Shown here in pieces: positions 41,347 through 50,552 of a DNA stretch of 52,960 nucleotides. Under the pieces are notes generated by a model that searched no databases, was not told where the DNA came from, and saw only the letters and a program-made list of their open reading frames with translations. This stretch comes from CAYWGR01 sp964458015 (GTDB lineage Bacteria > Planctomycetota > Planctomycetia > Pirellulales > Thermoguttaceae). Position numbers and translations under genes: made by a program. The stretch lies in assembly GCA_964458015.1 (NCBI GenBank), contig CAYWGR010000012.1, forward strand, positions 1 through 52,960, given 5' to 3'. Positions within the stretch are counted from its first letter, which is position 1. The number at the start of each line of letters is the position of its first letter.

Positions 41347-41661
41347 TCACCCTGCGTCGATCTTGCTGATCTTTACGCGGGTGTAGAGCTGGCGATGGCC
41401 GGTTTTGCGGCGATAGTTCTTACGACGCCGGGCCTTTTGGATGACCAGCTTTTCGCCCTGTTCGACGGAAACCACTTCCGCGGTAACACTGGCACCGACG
41501 AGAACAGGCTGCCCGATGCGGAGGGAATTTTCATCCCGATAGGCCAAAACCCGCTCAAACTTAACCTGCTCGCCCGCCGAGAGGTCGCGGTAATCGATGT
41601 CCAGCACTTGGCCTTCTTCGACTTTGAACTGATGTCCATCTTCCGAGATGATTGCGTACAT
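41347..41661 (-). CDS. rplU: 50S ribosomal protein L21
   Basis: L21, 104 residues: MYAIISEDGHQFKVEEGQVL, SLRIGQPVLVGASVTAEVV and the basic KARRRKNYRRKTGHRQLYTR that binds 23S rRNA. The start at 41661 matches the family. It follows rng on the same strand. The usual partner rpmA (L27) is not next to it; a terminator and then fur/perR follow instead. Confidence 0.96.
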   Translation of the reverse strand: MYAIISEDGHQFKVEEGQVLDIDYRDLSAGEQVKFERVLAYRDENSLRIGQPVLVGASVTAEVVSVEQGEKLVIQKARRRKNYRRKTGHRQLYTRVKISKIDAG

Positions 41662-41809
41662 GGAGATTCCTACGTGCTCACCGAGTAATTTAGCAAACCA
41701 ATGAGTGTAACAGATGGGGCCCCTCTTATTCAAGAGGGGATGCAGCACGCATTTTCATCAAAGCTGCGCCGTAAAGCCACCCCCACCACCGAAAAAACAG
41801 CACCCCACG

Positions 41810-43444
41810 TTAGGGGAACCTTACTTCTCGTCCATCGGCATCGCGGCATTCGACCGTCAGATGTTCCGGCGCAACTCCTTTATCGCCAATGATTTGCATC
41901 GTCATCTCGCCTTCTTGCTCGAGACGAGCCAGCTCGATCCTTTTTCGATTATTGAGATAATCGGCAACATCTTCGGCCACCGTGATAATCACCCGATGAA
42001 CCTGGGGACGCTGACTTGCGAGAATAAGCAGGCGAACGACATCGATCGACATGCTTTCCGGCGTTTTGACCACGCCGGAGCCGCCGCAACTGGGACACTC
42101 GGAATAAGCGCTGCGTTTCGGGTTGGTGCGAATGCGTTGGCGCGTCATCTCGATCAGTCCGAAGGGGCTTGTGCGAAGGATTTTCGTGCGAGCCCTATCG
42201 CGTCGGACGGCATCGCGCAGCGCTCGCTCGACGCCCCGGCGATGTTTTTCCATGCGCATATCAATGAAGTCGTTGACGATCACGCCGCCGAGGTCGCGAA
42301 GTCGCAATTGCCGGGCGATTTCTTTCGCGGCATGGATATTCATTTGATAGGCGGTTTCCTCGGCCGAATCCTCGGCGCGGAAACTGCCGCTGTTGACATC
42401 GATGGCGACGAGGGCTTCGGTTTGGTCGATGACGATCGACCCGCCCGAACGCAGCGGGACGCGGCGACGATGGATTTTGGCGATCTCCTCGTCGAGATTG
42501 TATTTGCAGAACAGCGGCTCCTTGCCTTCGAACAACTGAAGCCGGTTCACGTAGCGAGGCATGACCAGTTGTAGAAATTCCTTGGCCCGTTTATAGGCGG
42601 TGGGTTCGTCAATGTAGATGGAATCGACATCGGCCGTAAAGATATCGCGGATGGTGCGGATGATCATGTCGCTTTCTTCGTAGATATCGCACGGCCCCGG
42701 TTGTTTCTTAATGCGGCGCGCGATGACCTTCCAAAGGCGAAGCAAATAGGCCATGTCGCGAGAAAGTTCGCGTTTGGTGCGGTCGCTGCCGGCGGTGCGC
42801 ACGATGAAGCCCACGCCCTTCGGCGGATTCAGCTCGAGCATGATGTCGCGCAGACGGCGGCGCGTGGATTCGTCCTCGATTTTGCGCGAGACCCCGATGC
42901 GGCCCAAGGCGGGCATGAGCACCAGATAGCGGCCGGGGATGCTGATGTACGTTGAAAGGGTCGGCCCTTTTGTTCCGATGCCTTCCTTGATGACCTGAAC
43001 GAGCAACTCGTCGCCGCGGCGAAGGATGTCTTGGATCGGGGGTTTGAAACGGGGCCAGCCGCCGAAACGATGCCCACGCTGTTTTTGTTGATCGTACACG
43101 GATACATCGTGGAATTCATCCCCCACGGCCGAATCGGCGGCATTTTGCGCGGCGCGACGTGAATCGGCATGGCTTACTGCCTTGACGGGATCATGGCCGC
43201 CTTGGCGGAAGTATTCAGGTTCGATGTCGCTGATGTGGAGGAAGCCGTTGCGTCCGACGCCGAAATCGACGAAGGCCGCCTGGATACTGGGTTCCAGATT
43301 GACCACGACTCCCTTGTAGATGTTTCCTACGTAATTGTCCTGTCCGGCCCGTTCTACATACAGTTCCTCAAGGACTCCGTCCTCAACGATCGCGATGCGG
43401 CATTCTTCCGGCTGAGCGACGTTGATCAGCATTTCCTGTTTCAT
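41810..43444 (-). CDS. rng: Ribonuclease E/G family endoribonuclease
   Basis: A protein of 544 residues, closer to RNase G than to full-length RNase E. S1 domain near the start (LYVERAGQDNYVGNIYKGVV, AAFVDFGVGRNGFLHISDI). Next is a planctomycete-type insert of about 70 residues rich in Asp and Arg. The catalytic DNase I-like part follows with GIGTKGPTLSTYISIPGRYL, VIDQTEALVAIDVNSGSFRA and LGGVIVNDFIDMRMEKHRR, and the zinc-link ECPSCGGSGVVKT. It processes rRNA and degrades mRNA. The start at 43444 is chosen for the MKQEMLIN N-terminus. Confidence 0.93.
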   Translation of the reverse strand: MKQEMLINVAQPEECRIAIVEDGVLEELYVERAGQDNYVGNIYKGVVVNLEPSIQAAFVDFGVGRNGFLHISDIEPEYFRQGGHDPVKAVSHADSRRAAQNAADSAVGDEFHDVSVYDQQKQRGHRFGGWPRFKPPIQDILRRGDELLVQVIKEGIGTKGPTLSTYISIPGRYLVLMPALGRIGVSRKIEDESTRRRLRDIMLELNPPKGVGFIVRTAGSDRTKRELSRDMAYLLRLWKVIARRIKKQPGPCDIYEESDMIIRTIRDIFTADVDSIYIDEPTAYKRAKEFLQLVMPRYVNRLQLFEGKEPLFCKYNLDEEIAKIHRRRVPLRSGGSIVIDQTEALVAIDVNSGSFRAEDSAEETAYQMNIHAAKEIARQLRLRDLGGVIVNDFIDMRMEKHRRGVERALRDAVRRDRARTKILRTSPFGLIEMTRQRIRTNPKRSAYSECPSCGGSGVVKTPESMSIDVVRLLILASQRPQVHRVIITVAEDVADYLNNRKRIELARLEQEGEMTMQIIGDKGVAPEHLTVECRDADGREVRFP

Positions 43445-43528
43445 GTTGTTGCTTTCTTGTTCGGCAATACCGACCAATACGCATTCGTTCCGAGCAGGGG
43501 AAGCAGCATGTGGGGTGGCGGCGCGTCG

Positions 43529-44161
43529 TCATGCGAGAATCTCCACGGCGGTGCGACGAAGCGAAACGCCCTGTTGTTCGATGTCGGCGACCCCAAGGGC
43601 GGCCAACACGTCGCGAGGGCCGACGCTGCCTTGACTATCCACCCGCAGCCGCATTTCCAGCACGCCCTCCTCGCCGTATGCCAGCCCTAAAACGTTCGGC
43701 CGCAAGTCGATCGGCGCGCGACCGTGCGTGCGCTCGATCGGCCGCGACGACGCGGCCAGCAATTCCTCGATGCGTCCGCGCAAGCCGGCTCGGCTCGGCG
43801 AGGGAATCGGGACTGAGTAGGAGACGCTTCGGACTTGGGCTTTTTTCGCGCCGTCGGGAAGGACTTCGATGGAGCGGAATTCAAGTCCCGGGGGTGCTTG
43901 CGGCGACAGACGTCGCTGCAACTCCTCGGCGGTGTAGCTTTCGGCCAACTCGAATTCCATGACTTCCTCGACTCCTTCGATCCCGACCGCGAGGGCCAGG
44001 GGAAACGTCATCCGCGGTTTGGGGTGAAATCCTTGACTGAAACTCAATGTCAGCCCTGCGCGGCGGAATAAACGCTCCATGCATCGCATCAAATCGCGAT
44101 GCCCGATAAACCGCAAGTCTCCTTGCTTGGAAAAACGAATACGTACTCGTAATCGAACCAT
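43529..44161 (-). CDS. DUF2344 (TIGR03936) radical SAM-linked protein
   Basis: A protein of 210 residues beginning VRLRVRIRFSKQGDLRFIGH and RDLMRCMERLFRRAGLTLSF, then SQGFHPKPRMTFPLALAVGI. These are the signature of DUF2344, usually a separate protein or domain next to a radical SAM enzyme (TIGR03960), with rng and rplU nearby. Here rng and rplU follow on the same strand, but the radical SAM gene is missing upstream, where ptsI ends. Function unknown; a role in tRNA or rRNA modification is sometimes inferred from this context. Confidence 0.85.
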   Translation of the reverse strand: MVRLRVRIRFSKQGDLRFIGHRDLMRCMERLFRRAGLTLSFSQGFHPKPRMTFPLALAVGIEGVEEVMEFELAESYTAEELQRRLSPQAPPGLEFRSIEVLPDGAKKAQVRSVSYSVPIPSPSRAGLRGRIEELLAASSRPIERTHGRAPIDLRPNVLGLAYGEEGVLEMRLRVDSQGSVGPRDVLAALGVADIEQQGVSLRRTAVEILA

Positions 44162-44213
44162 ATGTTCGACTTCTTCCGCCGCTGCCGAAGCAGGCGGAAA
44201 ACCTTTTTCTTAC

Positions 44214-44277
44214 GCCCGTTGCGTCCGTCGCAACGGGAACCCATGTTTCATGTTCCCGCCGCGACCGTCGCAACGAG
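44214..44277. repeat. Short palindromes between the DUF2344 and ptsI genes
   Basis: CCCGTTGCGTCCGTCGCAACGGG (shown in part: CCCGTTGCG / CGCAACGGG) is a perfect hairpin at 44214-44236. GGGAAC..GTTCCC follows at about 44234-44256, and a partial GCGACCGTCGCAACG copy after that. The 44162-44371 space holds no gene. Confidence 0.7.
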
Positions 44278-44371
44278 AAACCCAAATTTTGCTCTTACCG
44301 CATCCATCGCGGCAAGACATTTTTTGCACAGTTCGGTAAACGGCTCCCTAGCCTTTTGCGGCAGGGGATTT

Positions 44372-46114
44372 TTACTCCGTCACCTCCTGAACGTGTTTCT
44401 TCAACTCCTCCTTGAGAAAACTCTTCACATCGCGGGCGTTTTCCATTCCCAGGGCTCGCTCCGAAACGGCTTGGCACTCGGCAAGCGTGACATTGCGAAT
44501 GATATTTTTCACCTCGGGGATAGCGCTGGGAGTCACGCTGAATCGGCGTAACCCCATGCCGAGCAGCAGCATCGTATAAAGGGGGCTGCCGCTCATTTGC
44601 CCGCACATATTGATCGGCACCTGCTTCCGCTGGGCCGCTTGTATCGACATCAAAATAAGCTTCAACACGGCCGGATCGGCGGGATTATACAAACCCACGA
44701 CGTCTTTGTTGCTGCGATCGACGGCCAAGGTATATTGCACAAGGTCGTTGGTGCCGATGCTCAAGAAATCGACCTCCTCGACAAATCGGTCGATCATCAT
44801 GACGGCCGCCGGGGTTTCCACCATCATGCCCACCGGCAAATTGCGGTTGAACGGCACGTTGCGTTCCTGGAGGTCTTCCATCACGTCGGCCAAGACCATT
44901 TTCGCTTGCCGTAGCTCCATCAACGTGGAAACCAGGGGGAACATGATGCGGACGTCGCCCAGGGCCGAGGCCCGCAATGCCGCGCGCAATTGTGTTCGAA
45001 ACGCCGGCAAGTTGCGCAACGCCAGACGAATGCTCCGCAATCCCAAGAAGGGGTTTCGCTCGTCGTCGGGACGCGACATATTCGGCATCTTGTCGGCGCC
45101 CATGTCGAATGTGCGAATCACCACCGGCTTATCGCTCATCGCCTGAAGGACGCGGGTATAAGCTTGCAGATGAACTTCCTCAGTGGGCTCGTTTTCGGCC
45201 CCGAGGTAGAGGAATTCGGTTCGATAAAGCCCGACGCCGTCCGCCCCGCGATCGACGCAGTGATCGACCTCGTAGGGAAACTCGATATTGCCTAACAGTT
45301 GAACCCGCACGCCGTCGAGCGTTTCGGCGGGCAAATCGCGCAACGGCTCGAGCTTGGCCGCCATCGTGCGAAGCTCTTCCGCCTCGTGGCGATACCGGGC
45401 GAGCGTTTCTTCGTCCGGCTGGAGAATCACCAGGCCCTTGTCGCCGTCGATAATGACGCGGTCGCCGCCAGAGACTTCCGTCAAGAACGGGCCCGTGCCC
45501 ACGACAGCGGGAATCTCGAGCGCTTCGGCCACAATGGCCGTATGGCTTCCAGGACCGCCGATCTCGGTTACAAAACCGCGCACGAAACGGCGATCGAGGT
45601 TGGCCGTTTCACTGGGCGTGAGATTATGGGCCAACACCAACACCGGCGATGTAAGATGGGCGATCCCTTCGCGCCGACGCCCCAGCAAATGGCGCAGCAA
45701 CCGCTTTTCGATGTCGAAAATATCGTTCGCCCGCTCGGCCAGATAAGAACTTTCCAAACGCTGGAACACCTGGGCATAGCGGCGCAACGTGCGGCTCACG
45801 GCATATTCGGGCGAATAATGCCGCTGGCGGATCATCTCCTCCAGCTCGCTGCGTAAACGCGAATCCTGCAACATTTGCAGGTGCGCCTCGAAGATGGCGC
45901 CGTATTTTTCGCCCAATTCCGCAGAAACGGTTTCGCGGTGATGCGCAATTTCAGAGGCCGCGGCGGCCACGGCCTTGTCGAGCCGCTCCAACTCATCGAC
46001 GACGGCATCGCGCGCAACGAAACGCCGGGGGATCCGAAATCCCTCGTTGTCCATCACCAGCGCCTCGCCGATGGCTACGCCGGGCGAAACGGCAATACCT
46101 TGTAATTTCTGCAT
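44372..46114 (-). CDS. ptsI: Phosphotransferase system enzyme I
   Basis: Enzyme I, 580 residues, which moves phosphate from phosphoenolpyruvate to HPr. The phosphorylated His191 is in the motif GGPGSHTAIVAEALEIPAVV. The C-terminal PEP-binding barrel has YRTEFLYLGAENEPTEE, VVIRTFDMGADKMPNM, NPFLGLRSIRLAL, DFLSIGTNDLVQYTLAVDRS and INMCGQMSGSPL. The usual catalytic Cys (as in GxCGE) is present in MCGQ. It begins 6 bases after HPr. No sugar-specific membrane EII is in the window. Confidence 0.96.
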   Translation of the reverse strand: MQKLQGIAVSPGVAIGEALVMDNEGFRIPRRFVARDAVVDELERLDKAVAAAASEIAHHRETVSAELGEKYGAIFEAHLQMLQDSRLRSELEEMIRQRHYSPEYAVSRTLRRYAQVFQRLESSYLAERANDIFDIEKRLLRHLLGRRREGIAHLTSPVLVLAHNLTPSETANLDRRFVRGFVTEIGGPGSHTAIVAEALEIPAVVGTGPFLTEVSGGDRVIIDGDKGLVILQPDEETLARYRHEAEELRTMAAKLEPLRDLPAETLDGVRVQLLGNIEFPYEVDHCVDRGADGVGLYRTEFLYLGAENEPTEEVHLQAYTRVLQAMSDKPVVIRTFDMGADKMPNMSRPDDERNPFLGLRSIRLALRNLPAFRTQLRAALRASALGDVRIMFPLVSTLMELRQAKMVLADVMEDLQERNVPFNRNLPVGMMVETPAAVMMIDRFVEEVDFLSIGTNDLVQYTLAVDRSNKDVVGLYNPADPAVLKLILMSIQAAQRKQVPINMCGQMSGSPLYTMLLLGMGLRRFSVTPSAIPEVKNIIRNVTLAECQAVSERALGMENARDVKSFLKEELKKHVQEVTE

Positions 46115-46120
46115 CTGCGA

Positions 46121-46414
46121 TTACGCGGATTTTTGGGCTTCCCCGCCAAATCTGCCGGCAAACAACGGCTCAAGGGCGATCAAGACCTCTTCGGCATCCG
46201 GCCCGACGACTTCGAGCGTAACGATTTCGCCCTGATCGGCCACCATGGTCATGATCTGCAACACATCGGTCCCCTGAACCGGGCGTCCGCCCTTGACCAA
46301 CGTCACGCGCGATTTGCCGCGCCGCACGGTTTCGGCAATGGCGACGGCAGTGCGAGCATGAACGCCGGACGGGTCGGTAACGACCACGTTGCGGGTTAGT
46401 TTAGTCTCCGGCAT
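46121..46414 (-). CDS. ptsH: PTS phosphocarrier protein HPr
   Basis: HPr, 97 residues. The phosphorylation site His19 is in PSGVHARTAVAIAETV, where the usual Pro after HAR is Thr. The place of regulatory Ser46 is VQGTDVLQIMTM, where Thr49 may stand in for Ser, so HPr-kinase control is doubtful. The C-terminus (EIVTLEVVGPDAEEVLIALE) is normal. It lies between ptsN and ptsI. Confidence 0.93.
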   Translation of the reverse strand: MPETKLTRNVVVTDPSGVHARTAVAIAETVRRGKSRVTLVKGGRPVQGTDVLQIMTMVADQGEIVTLEVVGPDAEEVLIALEPLFAGRFGGEAQKSA

Positions 46415-46421
46415 AGCGGTT

Positions 46422-46898
46422 TCACGATCCGAACTGATTGTTATCGGCCTCGTTCAACAATAGCTGAATATCCTCAACCGTTTTAGCCTGCTTTAAGAAG
46501 CGGCAAAACGTTTCATCGCGAAGTTGACGCGAAATGTTTTCCAATGCCCGAAGATGGTCTCCAGGCCGATCGGGCGGTGAAACCAAGAGAAAGAACAGGT
46601 GTACGACTTCGCCGTCGAGACTGGCAAAATCGACGCCCAGGTTGCTGACCGCGACCGTCCCCACCAGGCGTTCGACGCTTGGGTGTTTGGTATGCGGCAC
46701 GGCAACGCCCCGGCCGATGCCGGTGCTGCCCAATTCTTCCCGCTTCAGAATCGCCTTGACGATGCCCTCGGCTTCGTCAGCCTCGAATTGCCCCGCCTTG
46801 GACAAGGCTTGGACCATTTCGCGAATGGTTCCTTCCTTGTCCATTGAAGTAAGCTGCGAGATGATCGCATCCTTACAGATAAAATCAGCGAATTTCAT
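46422..46898 (-). CDS. ptsN: PTS IIA-type regulatory protein (PtsN/EIIA-Ntr-like)
   Basis: A EIIA protein of the fructose/Ntr class, 158 residues. The phosphorylated His69 is in GIGRGVAVPHTKHPSVERLV, followed by FASLDGEVVHLFFLLVSPPD and the closing helices. With EI and HPr but no membrane EII, it probably belongs to a regulatory phosphorelay (PTS-Ntr). The start at 46898 (MKFADFICKD) fits the family. It is 7 bases from ptsH and 85 from hpf. Confidence 0.92.
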   Translation of the reverse strand: MKFADFICKDAIISQLTSMDKEGTIREMVQALSKAGQFEADEAEGIVKAILKREELGSTGIGRGVAVPHTKHPSVERLVGTVAVSNLGVDFASLDGEVVHLFFLLVSPPDRPGDHLRALENISRQLRDETFCRFLKQAKTVEDIQLLLNEADNNQFGS

Positions 46899-46983
46899 GC
46901 AAATAGTCTCCTTTTCAAGATCCGTTCTCGGGCTTGCAGGGATGGTGCGGACCTTCACTTGGCCGCCGCCGGACATCACACGA

Positions 46984-47304
46984 TCACTCCTGCTCTCGGT
47001 GTCCGGTCCCGCGATGACGATCTTGAACTTTTTCCTTGTGCTTCCTCAACTGCTGCTCCATCTTGTCGATGGCAACATCCACCGCGGCCAGCAGATTTTC
47101 CGCCTGCCCGACCGCAACAAAGTCATGCTTTTTGGCGGAGATTTTTAGATCGACCGCGGGCAGATCGCGATGCTCTAAGTCGATGGTGATCTCAATGGCG
47201 CTGACGCGCTCGTAAAGGCGAGTCAGTTTATCCAGCTTTTCCGTAATCGCAGCCTGGGTTGCATCGCTGACATGCCCATGCCGAATGGAAATGTTTATCT
47301 GCAC
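46984..47304 (-). CDS. hpf: Short-form ribosome hibernation-promoting factor
   Basis: A protein of 106 residues: QINISIRHGHVSDATQAAIT, then DKLTRLYERVSAIEITIDLE and VAVGQAENLLAAVDVAIDKM. It is the HPF/YfiA short form that inactivates ribosomes in stationary phase. The GTG at 47304 has AAGGAG eight bases upstream. It heads the hpf-ptsN-ptsH-ptsI run, echoing the rpoN-hpf-ptsN order of proteobacteria but without rpoN. Confidence 0.9.
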   Translation of the reverse strand: MQINISIRHGHVSDATQAAITEKLDKLTRLYERVSAIEITIDLEHRDLPAVDLKISAKKHDFVAVGQAENLLAAVDVAIDKMEQQLRKHKEKVQDRHRGTGHREQE

Positions 47305-47835
47305 CGAATCGACTCCTTACCTAGGTTTATTTCTTATGGGGGGGGTGAACAAGGGTTTTTCCGCGAGAACTCGCCTACACAAAGTGGGCTGCGCCCCTCA
47401 TCCTCCTGCCGACACAGGATTCTAGCGACTTTCCACACACGACACAAATGCAAAGAACAAACATATTCCGGGAACCTCTGACGGTCCCCTACATCTCAGT
47501 TTAGCTTTTAACTCGTTGTGCGTAAGGGGGGGGTTAGAACCAATCCATTTTCCGCTAGGGTCCGTCGATCATTTTTATCGGCCTTCGCTACGGCTTTATG
47601 GTTTTTTCCTGATTCAACAGCGAGACTGCACCCCCACAAAGCAGGTATTCTCGAAAAACTGCAAAAAACCACCAATAATTCTGGTTTGATAGTAGCCATT
47701 CGATGTACGAATGTAAATATCCTTCTCCGCGCGTCAAAATTTACAGCGACGCCTGATTACTATTAATAGGAGCGGCCTTCGGTCTGCCGACAATGCGTCT
47801 CCAGCCGAACACGCTACTAAGCCGGGCAAATTGGG
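47305..47835. other. Divergent intergenic region, hpf and surface locus 2
   Basis: About 530 bases between divergent hpf and the ECF sigma gene. An ATTCCGGGAACCTCTGACGG palindrome-like stretch lies near 47464. G-runs (47336-47346, 47524-47532) and no convincing gene are seen. It must hold promoters for both units, but no clear -35/-10 or ECF-type site stands out. Confidence 0.5.
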
Positions 47836-48363
47836 ATGAGCATTCCAGACAAAACTGATGACTTCGTGCGACTGTTCACCAACGACGCCCGGTGGATTTT
47901 TTCCTACATATTATTACTCGTCTCGAACAAGGCCGACGCAGAGGAAGTTTTTCAGGAAACCAGCGTTACGCTTTGGCAGAAATTCAGCGAGTATCGGACC
48001 GGCAGCAATTTTCGGGCCTGGGCAACCCAGGTCGCTCACTACAAGGTGCTTCAGTACAGGGCGAAACGCAAAACCAGCCCCCTGCTTCTTGACGACACCG
48101 CCCTCGAAATGGTTCATGGCACGGCCGCCAATCTGACCGATCGGCTGGACGATATGCATTGGGCGTTGGAAAAATGCCGCCAAAAGCTCAGCGACGACGA
48201 CCGCGATCTGTTAGACCGCCGCTATGAGCCGGGCGCGACGACCCAAAGCGTCGCCGACCGGCTTGGTCGTTCACCCCGGGCCGTCTACCGGGCGTTGGAC
48301 CGGATCCACCAATCGCTTTACCAATGCATCCGGCACGAAATGTCGGCGGAGGAGAAGCCATGA
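47836..48363 (+). CDS. ECF RNA polymerase sigma factor (surface locus 2)
   Basis: A sigma-70 ECF factor of 175 residues, a clear paralogue of the factor at 9369. Region 2 has FSYILLLVSNKADAEEVFQE, then FRAWATQVAHYKVLQYRAKR. Region 4 has LSDDDRDLLDRRYEPGATTQ and SPRAVYRALDRIHQSLYQCI. Its stop overlaps the ATG of the FecR-like gene (ATGA), the same coupling as in locus 1. Confidence 0.9.
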   Translation: MSIPDKTDDFVRLFTNDARWIFSYILLLVSNKADAEEVFQETSVTLWQKFSEYRTGSNFRAWATQVAHYKVLQYRAKRKTSPLLLDDTALEMVHGTAANLTDRLDDMHWALEKCRQKLSDDDRDLLDRRYEPGATTQSVADRLGRSPRAVYRALDRIHQSLYQCIRHEMSAEEKP

Positions 48364-50552
48364 GCGTGCCACAGCATGTTCACGACGAAATCCGACGCCT
48401 GCTGTGGGCGCTGCGCGACGGCGATTTTTCCGCCGACGACTCCCAAAAACTTCAACAACTCCTTACCGGCGATCCCGAAGCCCGCGAACTCTATGTCTGG
48501 TATTCCTTCCTCTGCGGTAGTCTAACTTGGGACCATTCCGCCGGAAGAGAAGAGGTGGCCGAACATGAAATCGGATACGAAGAGAAGGCCGGACTCCAAG
48601 CTCAGGAGGTAGACGAGAACAGTGCATGGAGAGCGGAGAGTGAATTCAACCAGGAATCTGAAAATTGCAAACTCCCTTCGACGGCCTTCAATCCGCCGCC
48701 GCCGGTTTCGATTATTCTCGACAATTCCTCCCCACTCGCCCCGACTGCCTCGCCGTTCTATGTTTCGCATCCTTTTTTATTCTCAAACACATTCGCCCTA
48801 TTGGTAACGGGGCTCGGTTTGCTAGCGGCATGGTTCTATCAAGTAGACATTCCGCATGAGGGCGCCGGCAACAGTCGCTCGGCCGTGATTTCTAAAAATA
48901 CAGCCCACCGCGATTCCCTGGAATTTGTCGGCCGCGTGACCAATTTGATTGATGTAATGTGGTCCGACGCTCAGACAGCGACGGTACATGGCGCCAACGT
49001 ATCGTTGGGCCGCAAGTTTGCCTTGGCTGCCGGTTTGATGGAAATCACTTACGACAGCGGCGCGACGGTAATCCTCGAGGGGCCTGTCACTTATGAGGTT
49101 GATTCTCGCGACGGAGGCTTTCTCGCACGCGGCAAGCTGACGGCGAGATTGACAAAAGGGAGCGAGGGATTGGGGACGGGGGGCGGGAAAGGGGCCGGGA
49201 GTGAGGGCGGCCGGCAATCAGCAACGGTGGCCGGTAAGAAGGGGTCAGGGATCAGGGGTCAGGGGTCAGGCAAAGTGACCGGTGGTCAGTGGCCAGTGGC
49301 CAGTAAGGAGGGGTCAGGGATCAGGGGTCAGGGGTCAGGCAAAGTGGCCAGTGGTCAGTGGCTAGTGGCTAGTGAAGCAAATCCCAAATCCCAAATCAGC
49401 AATTCCCAAATTTCTAATCCCCAATCCCTAATCCCTAATCCCTCCTTTACCGTGCGAACGCCTTCGGCCACGGTGACTGATCTGGGGACGGAGTTCGGCG
49501 TCGAGGTGCATCCCTCGGGCGCGACATCGGCCTATGTGTTCCAAGGCGCGATCGAGCTGAAATCGCTCGTGAAGAACAGCAAGGCCGTTCGCTTAGTCGC
49601 CAACGAATCGGCACAAGTGGATTCGAGTGACGACGGGCAAAATGCAGAGGTGCGCCGCATTGCGATCAATCCTGCATCTTTCGTCCGCTCGGAAAAACTC
49701 GCGAAAATGGCCCGAAAGCCGCACGAAAAATGGAAGCCGACTTCTTTACGTCGGTGGCAATCGGCAAGCCAAGAGTTGCGCCGCGATCCGTCGCTTTTGG
49801 CCTATTACGATTTCCAACAACAAAACAACCGTCCGACGGTGCTGCCTAACGTGGCAGGCAACGGCAATTCCAAGCTTGACGGCGCTGTGGAAAATGTCAC
49901 GTGGAGCGACGGCCGCATGTCGGGCAAGCACGCGCTGCAATTCAACAGCGCATCCGACTACGTGCAAATCAAACTGCCCCAGAAAGTGGACGACCTGACG
50001 CTGGCCGCCTGGATCCAGGTCCAGTCGTTGGATGAAGGCCAAATCGGGCTGTTGATGAGCAGCGGTTGGGGACAGCTTGGCCAAATCCATTGGCAATTGA
50101 CCGACGACGGTCGCATTGCTCTCGACGCCTACGACACGAGCGGACGCGAGTGGATTTATAAGTCGGAACCGGTTTTCGACCGACAACGGTATTATCATTG
50201 GACGCACATTGCGGTCGTTTACGACCACGTTGCCGGTCTCGTCAGGTTCTATGCCGATGGCAAGCCCATGGGCGAGAAAAAGATCATCATGATTACTCCG
50301 CTGTGCATCGGAGAGGCCAGAATCGGCCAGTGGAACCAGAAAGGTTTCCTGCAACAACAAGGCGCTGGTCGTGCGTTTCACGGACGAATCGACGAGATGG
50401 CCATTTTCGGCCGATCCCTTTCGGCCGGTGAAATCAAACATTTGTTCGAGTCCGGCATTGCCACGGTCAGCCCAAATAGCGATGCGACTTCCCTCGATAG
50501 CAAACAATATCCCACGGAGACTCCCGGCGCAGTGAATCTCCAAACGAAATGA
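48360..50552 (+). CDS. FecR-like membrane protein with LamG-like C-terminal domain
   Basis: A protein of 730 residues, paralogue of the one at 9899. The cytoplasmic N-terminus (HDEIRRLLWALRDGDFSADD) is followed by a linker with PPPVSIILDNSSP, a TM helix (about 136-160, FSNTFALLVTGLGLLAAWFY), and a FecR domain interrupted at about 265-362 by repeat-derived sequence and resuming at FTVRTPSATVTDLGTEFGV. The C-terminus (about 480-715) is a LamG/concanavalin-like jellyroll: LAYYDFQQQNNRPTVLPNVA, YVQIKLPQKVDDLTLAAWIQ, RFYADGKPMG, GRIDEMAIFGRSLSAGEI. Binding of a glycan or extracellular polymer is plausible. The ATG at 48360 overlaps the sigma stop. Confidence 0.85.
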   Translation: MSVPQHVHDEIRRLLWALRDGDFSADDSQKLQQLLTGDPEARELYVWYSFLCGSLTWDHSAGREEVAEHEIGYEEKAGLQAQEVDENSAWRAESEFNQESENCKLPSTAFNPPPPVSIILDNSSPLAPTASPFYVSHPFLFSNTFALLVTGLGLLAAWFYQVDIPHEGAGNSRSAVISKNTAHRDSLEFVGRVTNLIDVMWSDAQTATVHGANVSLGRKFALAAGLMEITYDSGATVILEGPVTYEVDSRDGGFLARGKLTARLTKGSEGLGTGGGKGAGSEGGRQSATVAGKKGSGIRGQGSGKVTGGQWPVASKEGSGIRGQGSGKVASGQWLVASEANPKSQISNSQISNPQSLIPNPSFTVRTPSATVTDLGTEFGVEVHPSGATSAYVFQGAIELKSLVKNSKAVRLVANESAQVDSSDDGQNAEVRRIAINPASFVRSEKLAKMARKPHEKWKPTSLRRWQSASQELRRDPSLLAYYDFQQQNNRPTVLPNVAGNGNSKLDGAVENVTWSDGRMSGKHALQFNSASDYVQIKLPQKVDDLTLAAWIQVQSLDEGQIGLLMSSGWGQLGQIHWQLTDDGRIALDAYDTSGREWIYKSEPVFDRQRYYHWTHIAVVYDHVAGLVRFYADGKPMGEKKIIMITPLCIGEARIGQWNQKGFLQQQGAGRAFHGRIDEMAIFGRSLSAGEIKHLFESGIATVSPNSDATSLDSKQYPTETPGAVNLQTK
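49151..49445 (+). repeat. In-frame low-complexity repeat block inside the FecR domain (locus 2)
   Basis: About 295 bases between KLTARL and FTVRTPS. The first part is identical to the locus 1 block for 46 bases (from CAAAAGGGAGCGAGGGATTG). It then holds two copies of a GGGGTCAGGGATCAGGGGTC unit, GTGGCCAGTGG-type units, GTGGCTAGTGAAGCAAATCC, and a run of AAATCCC and TAATCCC units. All stay in one open frame. Confidence 0.85.

Noticed and set aside
41714..42574. A 286-codon plus-strand frame opposite rng
   Set aside because: Antisense to a certain gene, with composition of a codon-bias shadow and no recognisable domain.
47518..47766. An 82-codon plus-strand frame in the hpf-sigma gap
   Set aside because: No ribosome binding site, no domain and a biased mixture of residues; not distinguishable from chance.
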